DNA of 64,000 bases from Melampsora larici-populina 98AG31 (taxonomy: Eukaryota > Basidiomycota > Pucciniomycetes > Pucciniales > Melampsoraceae), in assembly GCF_000204055.1 (NCBI RefSeq), contig NW_006768802.1, positions 499,612 through 563,611 of the forward strand. The letters run 5' to 3'. Both the position numbers and the translations under genes were made by a program. The notes beneath the pieces are model-generated. The model had not been told where the DNA came from. It worked only from the letters and a program-made list of their open reading frames with translations, and did not search any database. This document shows positions 11,395 to 21,230 of the stretch, piece by piece (the stretch's first letter is position 1; each line of letters starts with the position of its first letter).

Positions 11395-12166
11395 AGGGGT
11401 TGGGCGAAAAATTGACCAACAGGTTTCCAAACCCTGTTCAATCGCCGTTCAAATTTTTGGGAACGTTTGCGAGATGGCTCGAAATCGATATCAAAGCCAC
11501 ACAAAAGCAACAACAATTTTTATCTAACTTTTTGCTTTGCAAAATTGTTGACCGGTATGCTTGGTTGCGTGATCACACCCATGCTTTAACCGTTCAAAAG
11601 CTCTTACAGGTAAAGTAATGTGCCGCGCCTCAAGCCTCGCAAACACCCTTTTTGCACCTTTTACAGAGCTGTGAAAGGTGCGAAAGGGCATGGCTAGGCG
11701 CGCCAACAGCATAGCCAGTGCAGTCAAGCCAGACTCAACACATCCGTTATACAAAGTGATGGTTTCTGGGAGTTGAAAGAGCTGGTGCAACTGGGTAATC
11801 TCGGTTGGCCAGAAACGAGTCGTCAAATAACACACGCCCGGCGCCCAAAGCTGCACGTCGATTTTTTCATGACCAACATGTGATATTTGACGCCGCAATG
11901 CTTCGTCTTCTTCCTGACGCCTGAGCCAAAACTGAGTCACCACACATGTTGTGAGCCAGTACGAAGTCACTGGTAGCCAAATCAGGCGGGAGTTTGATGA
12001 GTGCTCGTCAGGAGCTGGACGAGAAGGATCGGACCCACCCGAGAGCTCAATTCGGGGATGCAGGTTCTGTGAAACCTGCGTCCAGTGGTTTTCCGCCATC
12101 TTCAACTGTTTTCGCGTAATTTCTCAATGGCGCAAAACCTGTTGGTCGGTTTTTCGCCCAACCCCT
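11395..12166. mobile_element. 772-bp Harbinger-type element nested in the transposase exon
   Basis: The left end AGGGGTTGGGCGAAAAA and the right end TTTTTCGCCCAACCCCT form a TIR of about 30 bp with few mismatches. It is flanked by ACT at 11392-11394 and 12167-12169. Deleting the element and one ACT rejoins the transposase frame exactly between CDST and VYSK, which confirms both borders. It is non-autonomous, holding only a fragment of a different transposase on its minus strand. Confidence 0.88.
11524..12105 (-). CDS. N-terminal fragment of a second Harbinger transposase
   Basis: A 193-residue open frame inside the 772-bp insert. The stretch from about residue 100, with LPETITLYNGCVESGLTAL followed by AMLLARLAMP, resembles the region preceding the DDE domain in basidiomycete Harbinger transposases (a family comparison from memory). 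No catalytic DDE residues are included, so it is a truncated passenger and not a functional enzyme. The first residues (MKMAENHWTQ...) may be chance read-through from the terminal region of the element. Confidence 0.5.
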   Translation of the reverse strand: MKMAENHWTQVSQNLHPRIELSGGSDPSRPAPDEHSSNSRLIWLPVTSYWLTTCVVTQFWLRRQEEDEALRRQISHVGHEKIDVQLWAPGVCYLTTRFWPTEITQLHQLFQLPETITLYNGCVESGLTALAMLLARLAMPFRTFHSSVKGAKRVFARLEARHITLPVRAFERLKHGCDHATKHTGQQFCKAKS

Positions 12167-12774
12167 ACTGTCTATTCTAAGACAGAGATTGCAAATCGTC
12201 CAGATCTATTCTTTGGTAAAGGTACGTCTGAAAATCATTTGATTTCTTGACTATCACTTTTGCTGACCATTAATTGCCTTCACCAGACGAATTCATTATT
12301 GCCGACTCCGCGTATGTTCTGTCAGAAACCGTGGTTCCATCCTATAAAGGGCAGGCTGCCGAGGTTCAGAGGAACAAAGAGTTCAACTGGTGTGTCGCAA
12401 AGGCCAGGGTTCGAAATGAACACTGTATCGGAATTTTGAAGTCAAGATGGGCATCTCTTCAAGGACTCAGGTGCTCTTTGAACGATCGTAGTGACATGTT
12501 TCAAATCCTTAGGTGGGTCCGCGCATGTGTCATCTTACACAACATGTTGGCGGATCTGGGAAATGCATGGAATGAGGACGATGATGATATGGTTCTACCT
12601 GAACGAGGCAAAGCCGGAAGAATACGCGCTGGTGTTGCTGTGGATGCTGCAGGAGTGGAGAAGGGCCGGGCTAAGCGGGAATTGGTTCGAGATCACGCCG
12701 TAGCATACAATTGGATGAGTGGAGGTTTACCCATCATTTCTTGACTGATTGTGCAAGATTGTGAGGGGTTGTGG

Positions 12775-12925
12775 TGATTGATCGCCTCTGTGTGTCTTTG
12801 TTTTCGGCTTACTAGTTTGTTTCGGTACTTGTTATTTCTCTTCTTGATCGTCTTTGTGTTTCTTAGTTTGTTGTGGTACCTGTCATTTCTTCTTGATCGT
12901 CTTTGTGTGTCTTTCCTTTTTGTGC
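12775..12925 (+). repeat. Imperfect tandem repeat, unit about 70 bp
   Basis: The motif TCTTGATCGTCTTTGTGT occurs near 12843 and 12890, and a diverged form (GATTGATCGCCTCTGTGTG) near 12776. The intervening TTAGTTTGTTGTGGTAC / TTACTAGTTTGTTTCGGTAC is also repeated. It sits just after the transposase stop, probably in its 3' UTR. Confidence 0.6.
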
Positions 12926-13040
12926 CTTTGGTTTGCTTGGTCACGGTATGTCTGCCAATTGTGCAATGAAAATTTTGTTCAGTCTGAACTTGTCTTTTCA
13001 AAATGTCTGAACCTGAGTATGAAGAACTTGTCTTTTCGAA

Positions 13041-13090
13041 ATGTCTGAACATGTCTTTTTGAAAGATGCAAAAAAGACATGTTCAGACAT
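13041..13090. repeat. Perfect 20-bp inverted repeat with 10-nt loop
   Basis: The left arm (13041-13060) begins ATGTCTGAACATGTC; the right arm (13071-13090) is its exact reverse complement; the loop is 10 nt. Extra direct copies of the GTCTGAAC..TGTCTTTT word lie just upstream (about 12980-13055). It lies between the convergent transposase and accessory genes of the Harbinger element, a place where a bidirectional 3'-end signal or a hairpin RNA could act; function is not shown. Confidence 0.85.
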
Positions 13091-13497
13091 TTTGATGGTG
13101 TACGGCACAATTGGCTTAAGAGAGGATGGTCTTTGACCTTGACTTTTGGCTTAAGGGAGGATTTTGATTGCAATAAACTATATAGAATTGCATACCCGAG
13201 CAGGACTCAGTACAGAAGACCACAAAAATCACAAACTAGTAGTAGAAGAACTTGTAGAAAACAAGTTCGGAGAGGCACATCAAAGGAAAATAGGTGAAAA
13301 ACCAGGCAGAAGAAAAAAAAGACAGAACATGTATGAAATAAAAAAGGCCATGGGTAGGTAACATATAAACTGATAAAGGATCAAAGACAGCACAAAAAGC
13401 ACTTCTGATAAGCGGATTACCTAAAACATTGGTGTAACAAAGTGATCGTTCAAAACATTAGCTAACTTTGACAAGCGAAGAACATGCAAAAGACAAC

Positions 13498-15226
13498 TTA
13501 CACCCATTCTTGCGTCGGGTATACGAGATGAAGATACGCCTCAAGTTCTTGAGGTGACTTCCCTTCCATTACCAATTGCTCACAAAAGGCTTTTCTGTCC
13601 TTTTGTAACTCCTGTGCCAATCTTCTTGCCTCGGCGTCACACTGTTCTTGACGATCAAGAAAATACCGCTCTTTTGCCCAGCTGAGGTCTGAAGCACGAG
13701 CATCCTGGTCAGCTTTCATTCGAGTCGTTTCAAGTTGTTGATGCAAATCGTTGGCTTTTGTGATCATCTCGAGCCTCGCTTCGTTACCCTGTTGAATGGC
13801 GGAAGCAAGCGCATGTTTGTGCTCTTTGGTTTGGATGTGGGACGGGTCAATTGAGGGCAAAGGGTCTAGGCCTCGGCGCGAGAGTGTCTTTTGAGATCCA
13901 CCACGTTTCATGGCTGCTGGAGTTGCCACGTTAAGCGGTTCACCGTCTGAACTGTCGTCCAAAGCCATCTCTTCAGCGGTAAGTGCAAGTTTCGAAGATT
14001 GCCTTTTTGAAACTTGTACACGTTTCTTTGTCGTCTTCTTGGGAGGCTGACTATCGACAGTGGTCAGTTGAGGGTCACCAACATTGACAGCTTCACTGTC
14101 TGAACTGTCGTCCAAAGCCATCTCTTCTGCGGTAAGCGCGTACTTAGAACGTTTGTTGGCCTTCCCCTTGGAACGCTGATGTGACGGTGTCGCTTTTCGA
14201 ACCAAATTTGTGTTTACGTCTGACTTGTCTTCGTCGCGATCGTCTGGTGTTGGCGGTGGCGAGTCGAAGCCAGTGTCGTTGTTGATGAACGAACGATAGT
14301 GATTGTTGAGAGGGTTAACGAAAGGTGTTTGCAAGGCATCTTGGGTAAGGCCATTTCCCTCTTCGGGCTCTGCACTGGCCAGGCGCTCTTTGCCCTTTGG
14401 TTCGCCAGTTTCTTGCAGTTGATTAGCAGGGTCAGGAACGGGCAGGTGGTCATTCGCCTTCGCATGTCCTGCACGGGGCACACAGGCAGAAAGGTCAGTG
14501 TGATATCACGCAGATCAAGACAAGACAGAAACAAACTTACGATGGTCATGACCGTCTGTGGTCTCTCCATCACTCTCATCTTTGGAAGATCCTTCCAAGC
14601 CTTCGTCACTATCTCCGTCTGATCCATCGAAAGGACCCACACCACTGTCGAGAATGCCAAAGGGGGTCACATTCCCTTTGTCACGGAACAACACATCCAT
14701 TTTGGCATAGAAAGGGCACATTGAGTCGAGAAGCTCTTCCATCGTGTTGATACCGTCAGCGCGATTCTTGGCGGAAAGGCCACTCCCGGTCTTGCAACTA
14801 AATCCTTTGGCGGCGTTGTACTTTGACTTGTAGCGTTTGAGACGCAAGTGCAACACGCGGCCGTTTAATCGCATCTTCGTCGTATTATGTCGAATGTTGT
14901 AATCATTGTTGATCTCGATTGCTAGGGGATTCAACAGGGCTGAAGGATTCATCGGCATACCAGAAATGCGAGTTTGACTGACACCCCCGAAAAGGGCGTT
15001 ACGAATTGTGGGTTTTGAAAGGTATGTAATGATGGTCTGATAATCGATGCGGTCGAACTTTGGGCTGTCTTTGGAAGTTTTACCGGACGGTGCGACCGAA
15101 ACGCTATGAGCACGAGCGTTGGCAGCCAGTCGAGATCTTTTGACGGCCGCCGCGGTAGGCTTCGAAGCGAAAGGGAGACCGGAAGCTATCAAATCCGCCT
15201 CGATTTGTGCCCGTGTGCGACGTGCT
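13498..15226 (-). CDS. Second Harbinger-encoded protein, probable DNA-binding accessory
   Basis: Two clear exons, 14541-about 15226 and 13498-14468, join in phase across a GTAAGT...AG intron. The N-terminal part reads DYQTIITYLSKPTIRN, then SALLNPLAIEINNDYN and LHLRLKRYKSKYNAAKG followed by FSCKTGSGLSAKN, and ends its folded part near MCPFYAKMDVLFRDKG. This is the general style of the SANT/Myb-like second protein of PIF/Harbinger elements, which helps transposase bind and enter the nucleus; I infer that role from position and family convention. The C-terminal half has duplicated KYALTAEEMALDDSSDSE / KLALTAEEMALDDSSDGE blocks and then a Gln/Arg-rich predicted coiled coil. The start codon is unresolved: no ATG lies in the first exon's frame, so a 5' exon (possibly the minus-strand ATG near 16025) is needed. 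Confidence 0.65.
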
Positions 15227-15686
15227 CTAGGTGTTGTGGTAAAAAGGTGTGTTCAAAGTCAAGTCCATCACGATAGGAGGTAATGACAGGAAGTGGTTTC
15301 AGGATGGAATCGAGTAGTGGAAGTATGTAGTAAATGTCAGTGTGTTAAATTCCTCTTTGGGTCAGAAGAAGAAGAGTCAAGACAGATCAGGGTGTGAAGG
15401 TTGTTCAATCAATTCTCTTTTAGGATTAGATGCAGTTGTGTTTCTGCTTACCATTCACTTGTCCGCTTTCGCTCAGATTAGTTGTGAATAATTCTTTCTT
15501 TGTTTGTTTCAAATTTTTCTCTTGTGGTTCTTATATACTTGCTCTCTCTCGAGCTCTGAGTTGTTCCTCACCGTTAGGAACGAGAAACTCAGAGTACGTA
15601 GCTTTCTCTTACTCAGTTGTCTTATCTCTCCTGGACTGAGCTCACTCTTCGTCAATAGTCTTTTTCCCTTCTCTCCTGCTTGTGTG

Positions 15687-15843
15687 CAGGTAAGAGCGTG
15701 ATCCCTAATCCGCTTACTATCTTTGTCGAGTTCATTTAGAGCTCATCTATCCACCTGTCTGTCCAGGTAAGAGCGTGATCCCTAATCCGCTTACTATCTT
15801 CGTCGAGTTCATTTAGAGCTCATCTATCCACCTGTCTGTCCAG
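15687..15843 (+). repeat. Tandem duplication, 77-bp unit x2
   Basis: CAGGTAAGAGCGTGATCC starts at 15687 and again at 15764; the two 77-bp units are nearly identical (one T/C difference noted). They lie upstream of the accessory gene within the Harbinger element, so they may be part of its 5' regulatory or leader region. Confidence 0.85.
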
Positions 15844-16896
15844 GTGTCGAGTCATCTTACTCTAAATTGCGTAGATTATCAAATCCACATCGAACTCTTA
15901 CACTAGGTGCCTACAGATGCTACCAAATTGAACAGGGTTTGTCAGCGGGAGCACATCGATTGAAACTGCATTTGGAAACCTGACCAACCTTTCCGTTTTG
16001 AGGGGGCTGCGATTTCGAAGGCATAATGAAGATGACCGTAGGAGACAGAAAAGCACGTAGAAGACCAGGGTGGACAAGTTGTATGAAGGGAATTGAGCCA
16101 GAATGTGAGGGCAAGAAAGTGGACAAGCAAAAGAGGGAGGAACACAGTAGGAGAAATTGGAGTATTCGAACAAAGCAAAAGAAGAAAGATTTGGGAAGAT
16201 CTTGACGAGGACAGCGATTATGTATGCCACTGCTTATTTGGTCCTTCGGTATCCGTTGCGTCATTCTTGATCATGACCTGATGAGATTTGATATGAGACA
16301 GTTGTTCCTTTGTGATCAATGTCCTGAGATCCTGAGATCAAATCCTGAAGGGTTTGTTCATGAGCTTAGAAGGTTGAGCGGGTCCTGAAGAGTGTGTTCA
16401 TGAGCTTTGTCAGGCAGGTGGACAATCGAGAAGTGAAGCCCTCGTGAAAGTTATTCAGCAGTAGTCCGTTTCCGGGGTGAGATCGGAATCGGGGATAATC
16501 TGAGGTTCGAGGAATCAGGGATAATCTGAGGTTCGACCGAAATATCTGTGTTTCGACCAACCCGTCCTGTTGAAAAACTTTGTTAATGAAAGAGGTAACT
16601 GTGGGAAAAAAAAAGAAAGCAATTTTTTTTTTCCCAAGACCATTACATCCAGGGAGGTATTCAAAAAAAACGAGAAAGGGAATCAATTTTTTTTTCAACA
16701 TTTTGACCTGAAATCCAACGTAAATTGTTGCTTTGCAGGGATGAGGTGTAAAAATTTTAAGACCGAATAGGTGATCGCAAAACTGTGGACCACCTCTAAA
16801 GGTGGTCCATGAACTTAAAATTTTACATAAAATTTAAGTGAACCGAACAAAACTTAAAACTTAAAAATGAGCTGTAAAAACCCTTCTTGAACCGCC

Positions 16897-17689
16897 CTAA
16901 TGTGGATGGGGTTTCTTTTTCAACTTCTTAGAATTTACTTGATTTCTTTCTTTGTGTGATACCAATTCTTTGGTAAAAGTTTCTTCTTCTGTTTTAACTT
17001 TTCTGAAAGCTACAATGTAAATTTTGGATCAATAATTTCATCGTGTTTTGTCAATGTCAAAAGAATTGAATTTACCTTGTGGATTTGCTACAGAGTCTGG
17101 TTTTAACTTTTTACAATCCATCTTGAATTGCCAACCTCCAATACCACGCACCGGACCACTGCTCTGACGCAAAACTAGGTAAGATATCAACAGATCAGCT
17201 TATAATCAATGCTACAGTTCCCCAAAGAGGAAAATATCAATTCTTTCGATATAGTCAAAGAAGAGAGTACTCAGATGATTTACGTTTTGGTTTGTGGCTT
17301 TGGTTTACTTGTTTTTCATCCGTTGTATGATGACCTTCTGATGGGGCTTTCACATTTTTCTTGACTGAAATGGATGCAACTATTTCACTTGAATGATCAG
17401 TTGAACCAATCCCTTCCAGAAATTTGACTTCATCGACTTCTTGTAATCCATCTTTGAAATCATTTGTATTTCCACATAAGCAAAAAATGGATTTTCCAAA
17501 ATATCTACGAACTTTTATGTGGCTTTTTGATATCAATTTTGATTGATTACAAGTCGAGAAATCCAAATTCTTTTCACTGAAGTTTGGATGGATTTCGAAG
17601 TGCACAAAGCTTATTAAAACCAACATTGAGGTTAAGATACTGAATTTCAAAATCAAAATATTTGACAAATCCATTTGAAAGAATATCAT
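16897..17689 (-). CDS. Membrane-anchored/secreted small protein, 3' end truncated by Harbinger
   Basis: Exons 17284-17689, 17076-17174 and 16897-17009 join in phase (about 205 residues). The N-terminus MIFFQMDLSNILILKFSIL continues hydrophobic through TSMLVLISF: a signal peptide or signal anchor. The middle has CGNTNDFKDGLQEVDEVKFL and exon 2 carries GIGGWQ. The paralog at 22766-23686 has the same exon phases, donors (GTAAAT) and motifs, so this is a duplicated lineage-specific family. I do not recognise the family. The present stop codon TAG (16899-16897) is created by the Harbinger insertion itself (two of its bases are the transposon end); the original frame ran on into 10157-10206. A promoter region similar to the paralog's is still present upstream. 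Confidence 0.72.
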
Positions 17690-18293
17690 TTTTTCTTTTT
17701 TTGTAAAGTAAAACTGTGCCAGTATCAAGGAAATCTACTAGGAAATGGAAGGCAAAAATATTGATAAGGGTCAAAAGATCTCAAGAATCTCTGTAGATCG
17801 AAAACTCCACACTTCGTTATCTCATGACAATCTGAAACCTGAAAACCGAGTATACCGACCTGTATCTTCTTGCAGACAACCCATCACAAGGTAGAGGATT
17901 TATCTGGGCTGCACTTCGGTTTTCTTGTTCAATTTCAAGCTGGAATCAGAAGATGAAACATGATGAAATATCGTATTTGAATGAAGGGAAGGTGAAGTAA
18001 AACAAGGCCGAGCATTTGCAGGGTCACACAATCTAGTTAAAGCAAATTCAACAAAGCCCTCGCAGGCGATCGAAGTCTGCGTAGGGACTTGCTGTGAATG
18101 TTGGATTCGTGGTGTTGGAAGGTTGTGCAATTTAGCCGTAAAGAATGGTCCGAAAGAAGGACTCCCGAAAAAAAGTTCTCTGAACTCTTGCGCAATCAAG
18201 GTCCTGCCTCTTCCCAGAAGGACCCTCCACTCAGATCCTTCATAATCAAGGTTCAAAGAGTATCAAAAGAACACGAGGAAATGGATGGAGCTA
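17690..18293. promoter_or_regulatory. Upstream region shared with the paralog gene
   Basis: From the ATG outward, words such as AAAGATCTCAAGAA, an ATCTC..AGATC core and CTTCGTTA recur in the same order upstream of the paralog (23687-24060), showing that the duplication included the 5' flank. A 48-bp segment present in the paralog copy is absent here. No TATA box or specific factor site could be assigned. Confidence 0.5.
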
Positions 18294-18745
18294 CACTCAA
18301 ACACAACTCATTGATGGTAAGCCAAAAGAAGGCCAAATTATATTAATATCTATAAAATTGATAGATACTGAAACTAGGTACTCATCACCTCAATTAGAGG
18401 CATGAGCACTAGTTTGGACATTAGAAAAACTACATTGCTATCTTGAGGGTAGTTATTTCAAAGTCATTACTGATTGCAAAGGTGGGAGATCTTTGAGAAA
18501 TATGAGTTAACCAAGTAGGCATATTCTGATATGGATGATGACAATACAAGAGTATGAACCTTTCAGGACTATCACACATAGATCAGGAAAATTCTATAAT
18601 AATGCAGATGGACTTGGTCCAATGTCAGTGCCAAATGACTCTAATAATCCGGCATTGGAGCCTGAAGAAATGGCAAGAGATATCCCTGTCATGGGAATCA
18701 GTTTATGTGAATTATCAGAAGAATTCTTTGAAGAAGTACAGTAAA
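18294..18745 (+). pseudogene. Ty3/gypsy RNase H relic
   Basis: The three-frame reading contains DTETRYSSPQLEA, LVWTLEKLHCYLEG followed by SYFKVITDC, IQEYEPFRTITHRSGK with NNADGL, and SLCELSEEFFEEVQ. These follow the order of a gypsy RNase H / connection region (DTE.RY...LA.VWAL.KL..YL.G..F.V.TD...; HR.G..N..AD.LSR). In-frame stops (for example TGA near 18404) and lost frames show it is dead. No RT, integrase or LTR is attached. Confidence 0.75.
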
Positions 18746-21230
18746 ACTAGGTTTGCTTGGCCAGTCAAATTTTGAAACTTCGGAGAGGCATCATTGGTTT
18801 GGACTTGTAGTTTGATCTGGGCAACCATCTTCAGGTTAGTCATGGACATTTGATTCCAAGACTTTGTTTTTGTGGCTCTCATCTTGGTGAATACACTCTC
18901 CACACCTGCAGCATGTGGAATGAGTTTGAGAACTTTTATGGCAAAGCTCTTGAGCACAATTGTGTGTGGAGTCAATGGAATAGCCAGCCAGTAGTTGAGT
19001 GGTACATAAACTGGAGCACCAGTGATTAACTTATGAAAAGCAGGAAACATCAAAATGGGAAGCTTGTAATGGAAAAGGAAACTTTACCTTGCCCAAAAAA
19101 ATGACAAGCTTCTCCACTGCTGAAATAATGCAGCGCATGTGTTTTGAGAGTTACATCTTTGGGTTTTTTTGTAATTCTGCACCTTAGCTATTGATAAGAT
19201 TTGCTTCATAATTGGTTTGATTGTAAATGCACGTGAGACAGCCACTTGACAATAGTTAGGATCAAGGAAGAAGCCGACTACAATGAATAATGAGAAAAAG
19301 TATAATCAGTTGAAGAAAAATACCAAAAACTAAGAGCTGGATAAGAGATACTTAGACACAATTTTACCATAGAGCTTAGTGAATTGTTCCCGATTGCACC
19401 AATTTGCTCACAGGTGACATCCTTGCCATGCAGAGCTTTCTTCAAAGCAGCAAGTGTGTTTTTGGATGTGTGTCAAACATTGGCCAGGTCAAGGACATCA
19501 ATCAACTTCTTGACATAAGTACTATGTAGAAGCAGGACCATGTAAGCACTGTTATTTGAGCAGTCAGTCCAACCATCTAATTATTGTGAGGGTTGGGTGC
19601 TCAGAGGAGTACTCAAGGCTCACTAAGTTGGGCTATGTAGGGGTTTATAGTTTGTAATTGATTAATTATATTTCAAATATAATGTAAGTACAACTAGAAA
19701 TATAGAAAGAGAATAGGAAGGTGAAAAGGGACTGGTCTGTTTGGATAAATCCAGACAGACTACAGTTAATTGACTCCTAAAGAGGAGATTTATAGTTTAT
19801 AATAAATGAGTATTATTATAATAGAAGGTTGGATCCAAGACCTTCCTTTAATCCTTATAGTAACAGATCAAAGAGTGATTTAGTTCACCAATCTGGTTGT
19901 CCTTAAAGTCACCAATTTAGGGTTATTCTTAAGGTCACCAGCCTGAAGTTCTTCTTAAGGTCACTAGCCTGAAGTTGTTGAAGGTCACTAGCCTTGATTG
20001 GGTTTCTACTTGGGGGAAGTAGAGGATCCAGGGGGAGTGAAGAATTGTATTACCTACTTTTAATCAGGAAGCTGATTAAAGTTGATGAAGCTTATCACTA
20101 GTCTTATTTATATAAGACTCTTGATTTTTACTTCAATTGAACTTTAATTGTTCTTCAAAAGTAGTGGGTAATTATTTCTTGGGGGATTCTCTGAAGGCTG
20201 AGAGAGGAGGGGTTTATATACTCTCCTCTCTAAACCTAACTGTAGTGATATTTGTTATTATCACTACATTGGTTCAGGGTTAGTTATTGACATGTAGTAA
20301 TGATTGTTACTAGTAATGCTTAATTACATATACATCTTATGTGTGGTATGTAATATAAGCATTTAACTCTTGACACTGAGTTATGAGGTGTAAATGGTGT
20401 TTTGTTACATATTACATGTTGTTTTACAGGTTCATGTATATGTAATAAAGGTTTTGATACATTGTATTACATGTTACATACAGTCTATGCTCAGTATGTA
20501 ACATGTAGTTAATCTTATACATATGTTTTTTACTGTTACAGGTTAGTTTTGGGTACATGTATATGTACTCAGGGCTGACAGTTATATAGTGAGGTTGATT
20601 ATATGGCGCTTGAGCTTGTCTTTGCTCACTTTTGAGTATTGTGCACGTAGTCAAGGAAGGAAAGTGTTCATCATCACTTATCATGAGGCCATAGTGTAAG
20701 GTATGATAGGGAGCTTATGTTGAAAGGAAAGGAATGATTTATTGTGGAGAACACAAAAAGTGATGTGGCCAGTAAGATCCTTGAGGAGATCTTTGTAAGT
20801 ATCCAGAGTTCTCTCTTTGGTGCAAGGCTTGGTCTGATGTATGGGCCCTGCATAGACTGTGTGAAGTTGTGGTTCAGGCACTTTGTGGAAAAGATTGTTG
20901 ATCCATTGGACTCAGTGGATTGACATTGGTGATTTTGTTGTTTGTTGGTGTAAGCTTATGCTTCATATCAACTGCCTCATAGGCTGAAAAATCCTAGATA
21001 GAGATTGATTTAAATTCCTGACTCATGTGGCAACAGAGTTTGGCAGTTTTCCCATCCATCTCTGCATTGCAGTGCTTGCACTTGCCACAACAGCAGCCGG
21101 TCATACAATCATTTCTGCTTTGAAACCACTCCATTTTCTGGAGCTGATACCAGGAGGCTGAATCCAGATAGCAGGTTGAGTCATTTACAGGATGCAAAGT
21201 ACAAGTCCAACTCCATATTCCTGGAAACAA
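18744..21230 (-). pseudogene. hAT-family transposase relic, split by an LTR
   Basis: Read 5'->3' on the minus strand: a Cys/His cluster near 21000-21230 (CCCGKCKHCNAEMDG...CCHMSQEF; zinc-finger-like); PEPQLHTVYAGPIHQTKPC through FLP-LRAQYSKVSKDKLKRHI (20600-20890); then, after the LTR, DGWTDCSNNSAYMVLLLHST, FFLDPNYCQVAVSRAFTIKP, and the C-terminal dimerisation segment NYWLAIPLTPH with IPHAAGVESVFTKM (18750-19050). This order fits hAT transposases. Several stops and frameshifts interrupt it, so it is not functional. The outer zinc-finger part is the least certain. Confidence 0.72.
19585..20580. mobile_element. Probable solo LTR (996 bp) inside the hAT relic
   Basis: The sequence begins TGTGAGGGTTGGG (19585) and ends GGGCTGACA (20580), the TG...CA LTR rule. 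The flanks are ATTAT (19580-19584) and GTTAT (20581-20585), a near-match 5-bp TSD. It separates the hAT segments LKRHI and DGWTDC, which are adjacent in the intact family. Inside are short tandem GGTCACTAGCCTGAAGTT units (about 19900-19990) and a run of TACATGTATATG-type words (20400-20560). No internal retrotransposon domains are present. Confidence 0.65.

Larger units (their letters stand above)
10576..12744 (+). pseudogene. HARBI1-like DDE transposase, interrupted by an insertion
   Basis: The coding parts are 10576-11394, 12170-12221 and 12287-12744, split by the 772-bp element and by a GT-AG intron (12222-12286). From the first in-frame ATG (MPRVSERV) the protein has the HARBI1 layout: a helical N-terminal region, then FVDGTTIPL (first catalytic Asp), NVQIVCD, the GWPGSCCDS motif (second Asp), EFIIADSAY, and RNEHCIGILKSRW (catalytic Glu), ending near VILHNML. 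The frame is open across the point of insertion once the insert is removed. The reading frame upstream of 10576 is open too, but contains no ATG. As it stands the copy cannot make full-length transposase unless the insert is spliced or excised. Confidence 0.85.
10210..16898. mobile_element. PIF/Harbinger-type DNA transposon, 6.7 kb, probably once autonomous
   Basis: The left end AGGGCGGTTCAAGA (10210) and the right end TCTTGAACCGCCCT (16898) are inverted repeats of about 14 bp. The element is flanked by identical AAT triplets (10207-10209 and 16899-16901), the 3-bp TSD size of Harbinger elements. It contains the two expected convergent genes: a HARBI1-type DDE transposase on the plus strand and a second protein, likely the DNA-binding accessory, on the minus strand. 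The transposase exon is broken by a second Harbinger-type element. Both TIRs read AGGG-first, like the inner element. Confidence 0.85.

Noticed and set aside
11391..12170. CACTA-type borders (CACTAGGGG / CAGTAGGGG) for the nested element
   Set aside because: Those ends do not match exactly and their removal breaks the transposase frame. The AGGGG ends with ACT TSD restore it.
15898..16264. Overlapping minus-strand ORFs within the Harbinger right part (hydrophobic, Ser-rich)
   Set aside because: Composition is what C/T-rich antisense sequence gives. Only the short MPSKSQPPQNG segment is a possible 5' exon, and its phase did not fit the next exon.
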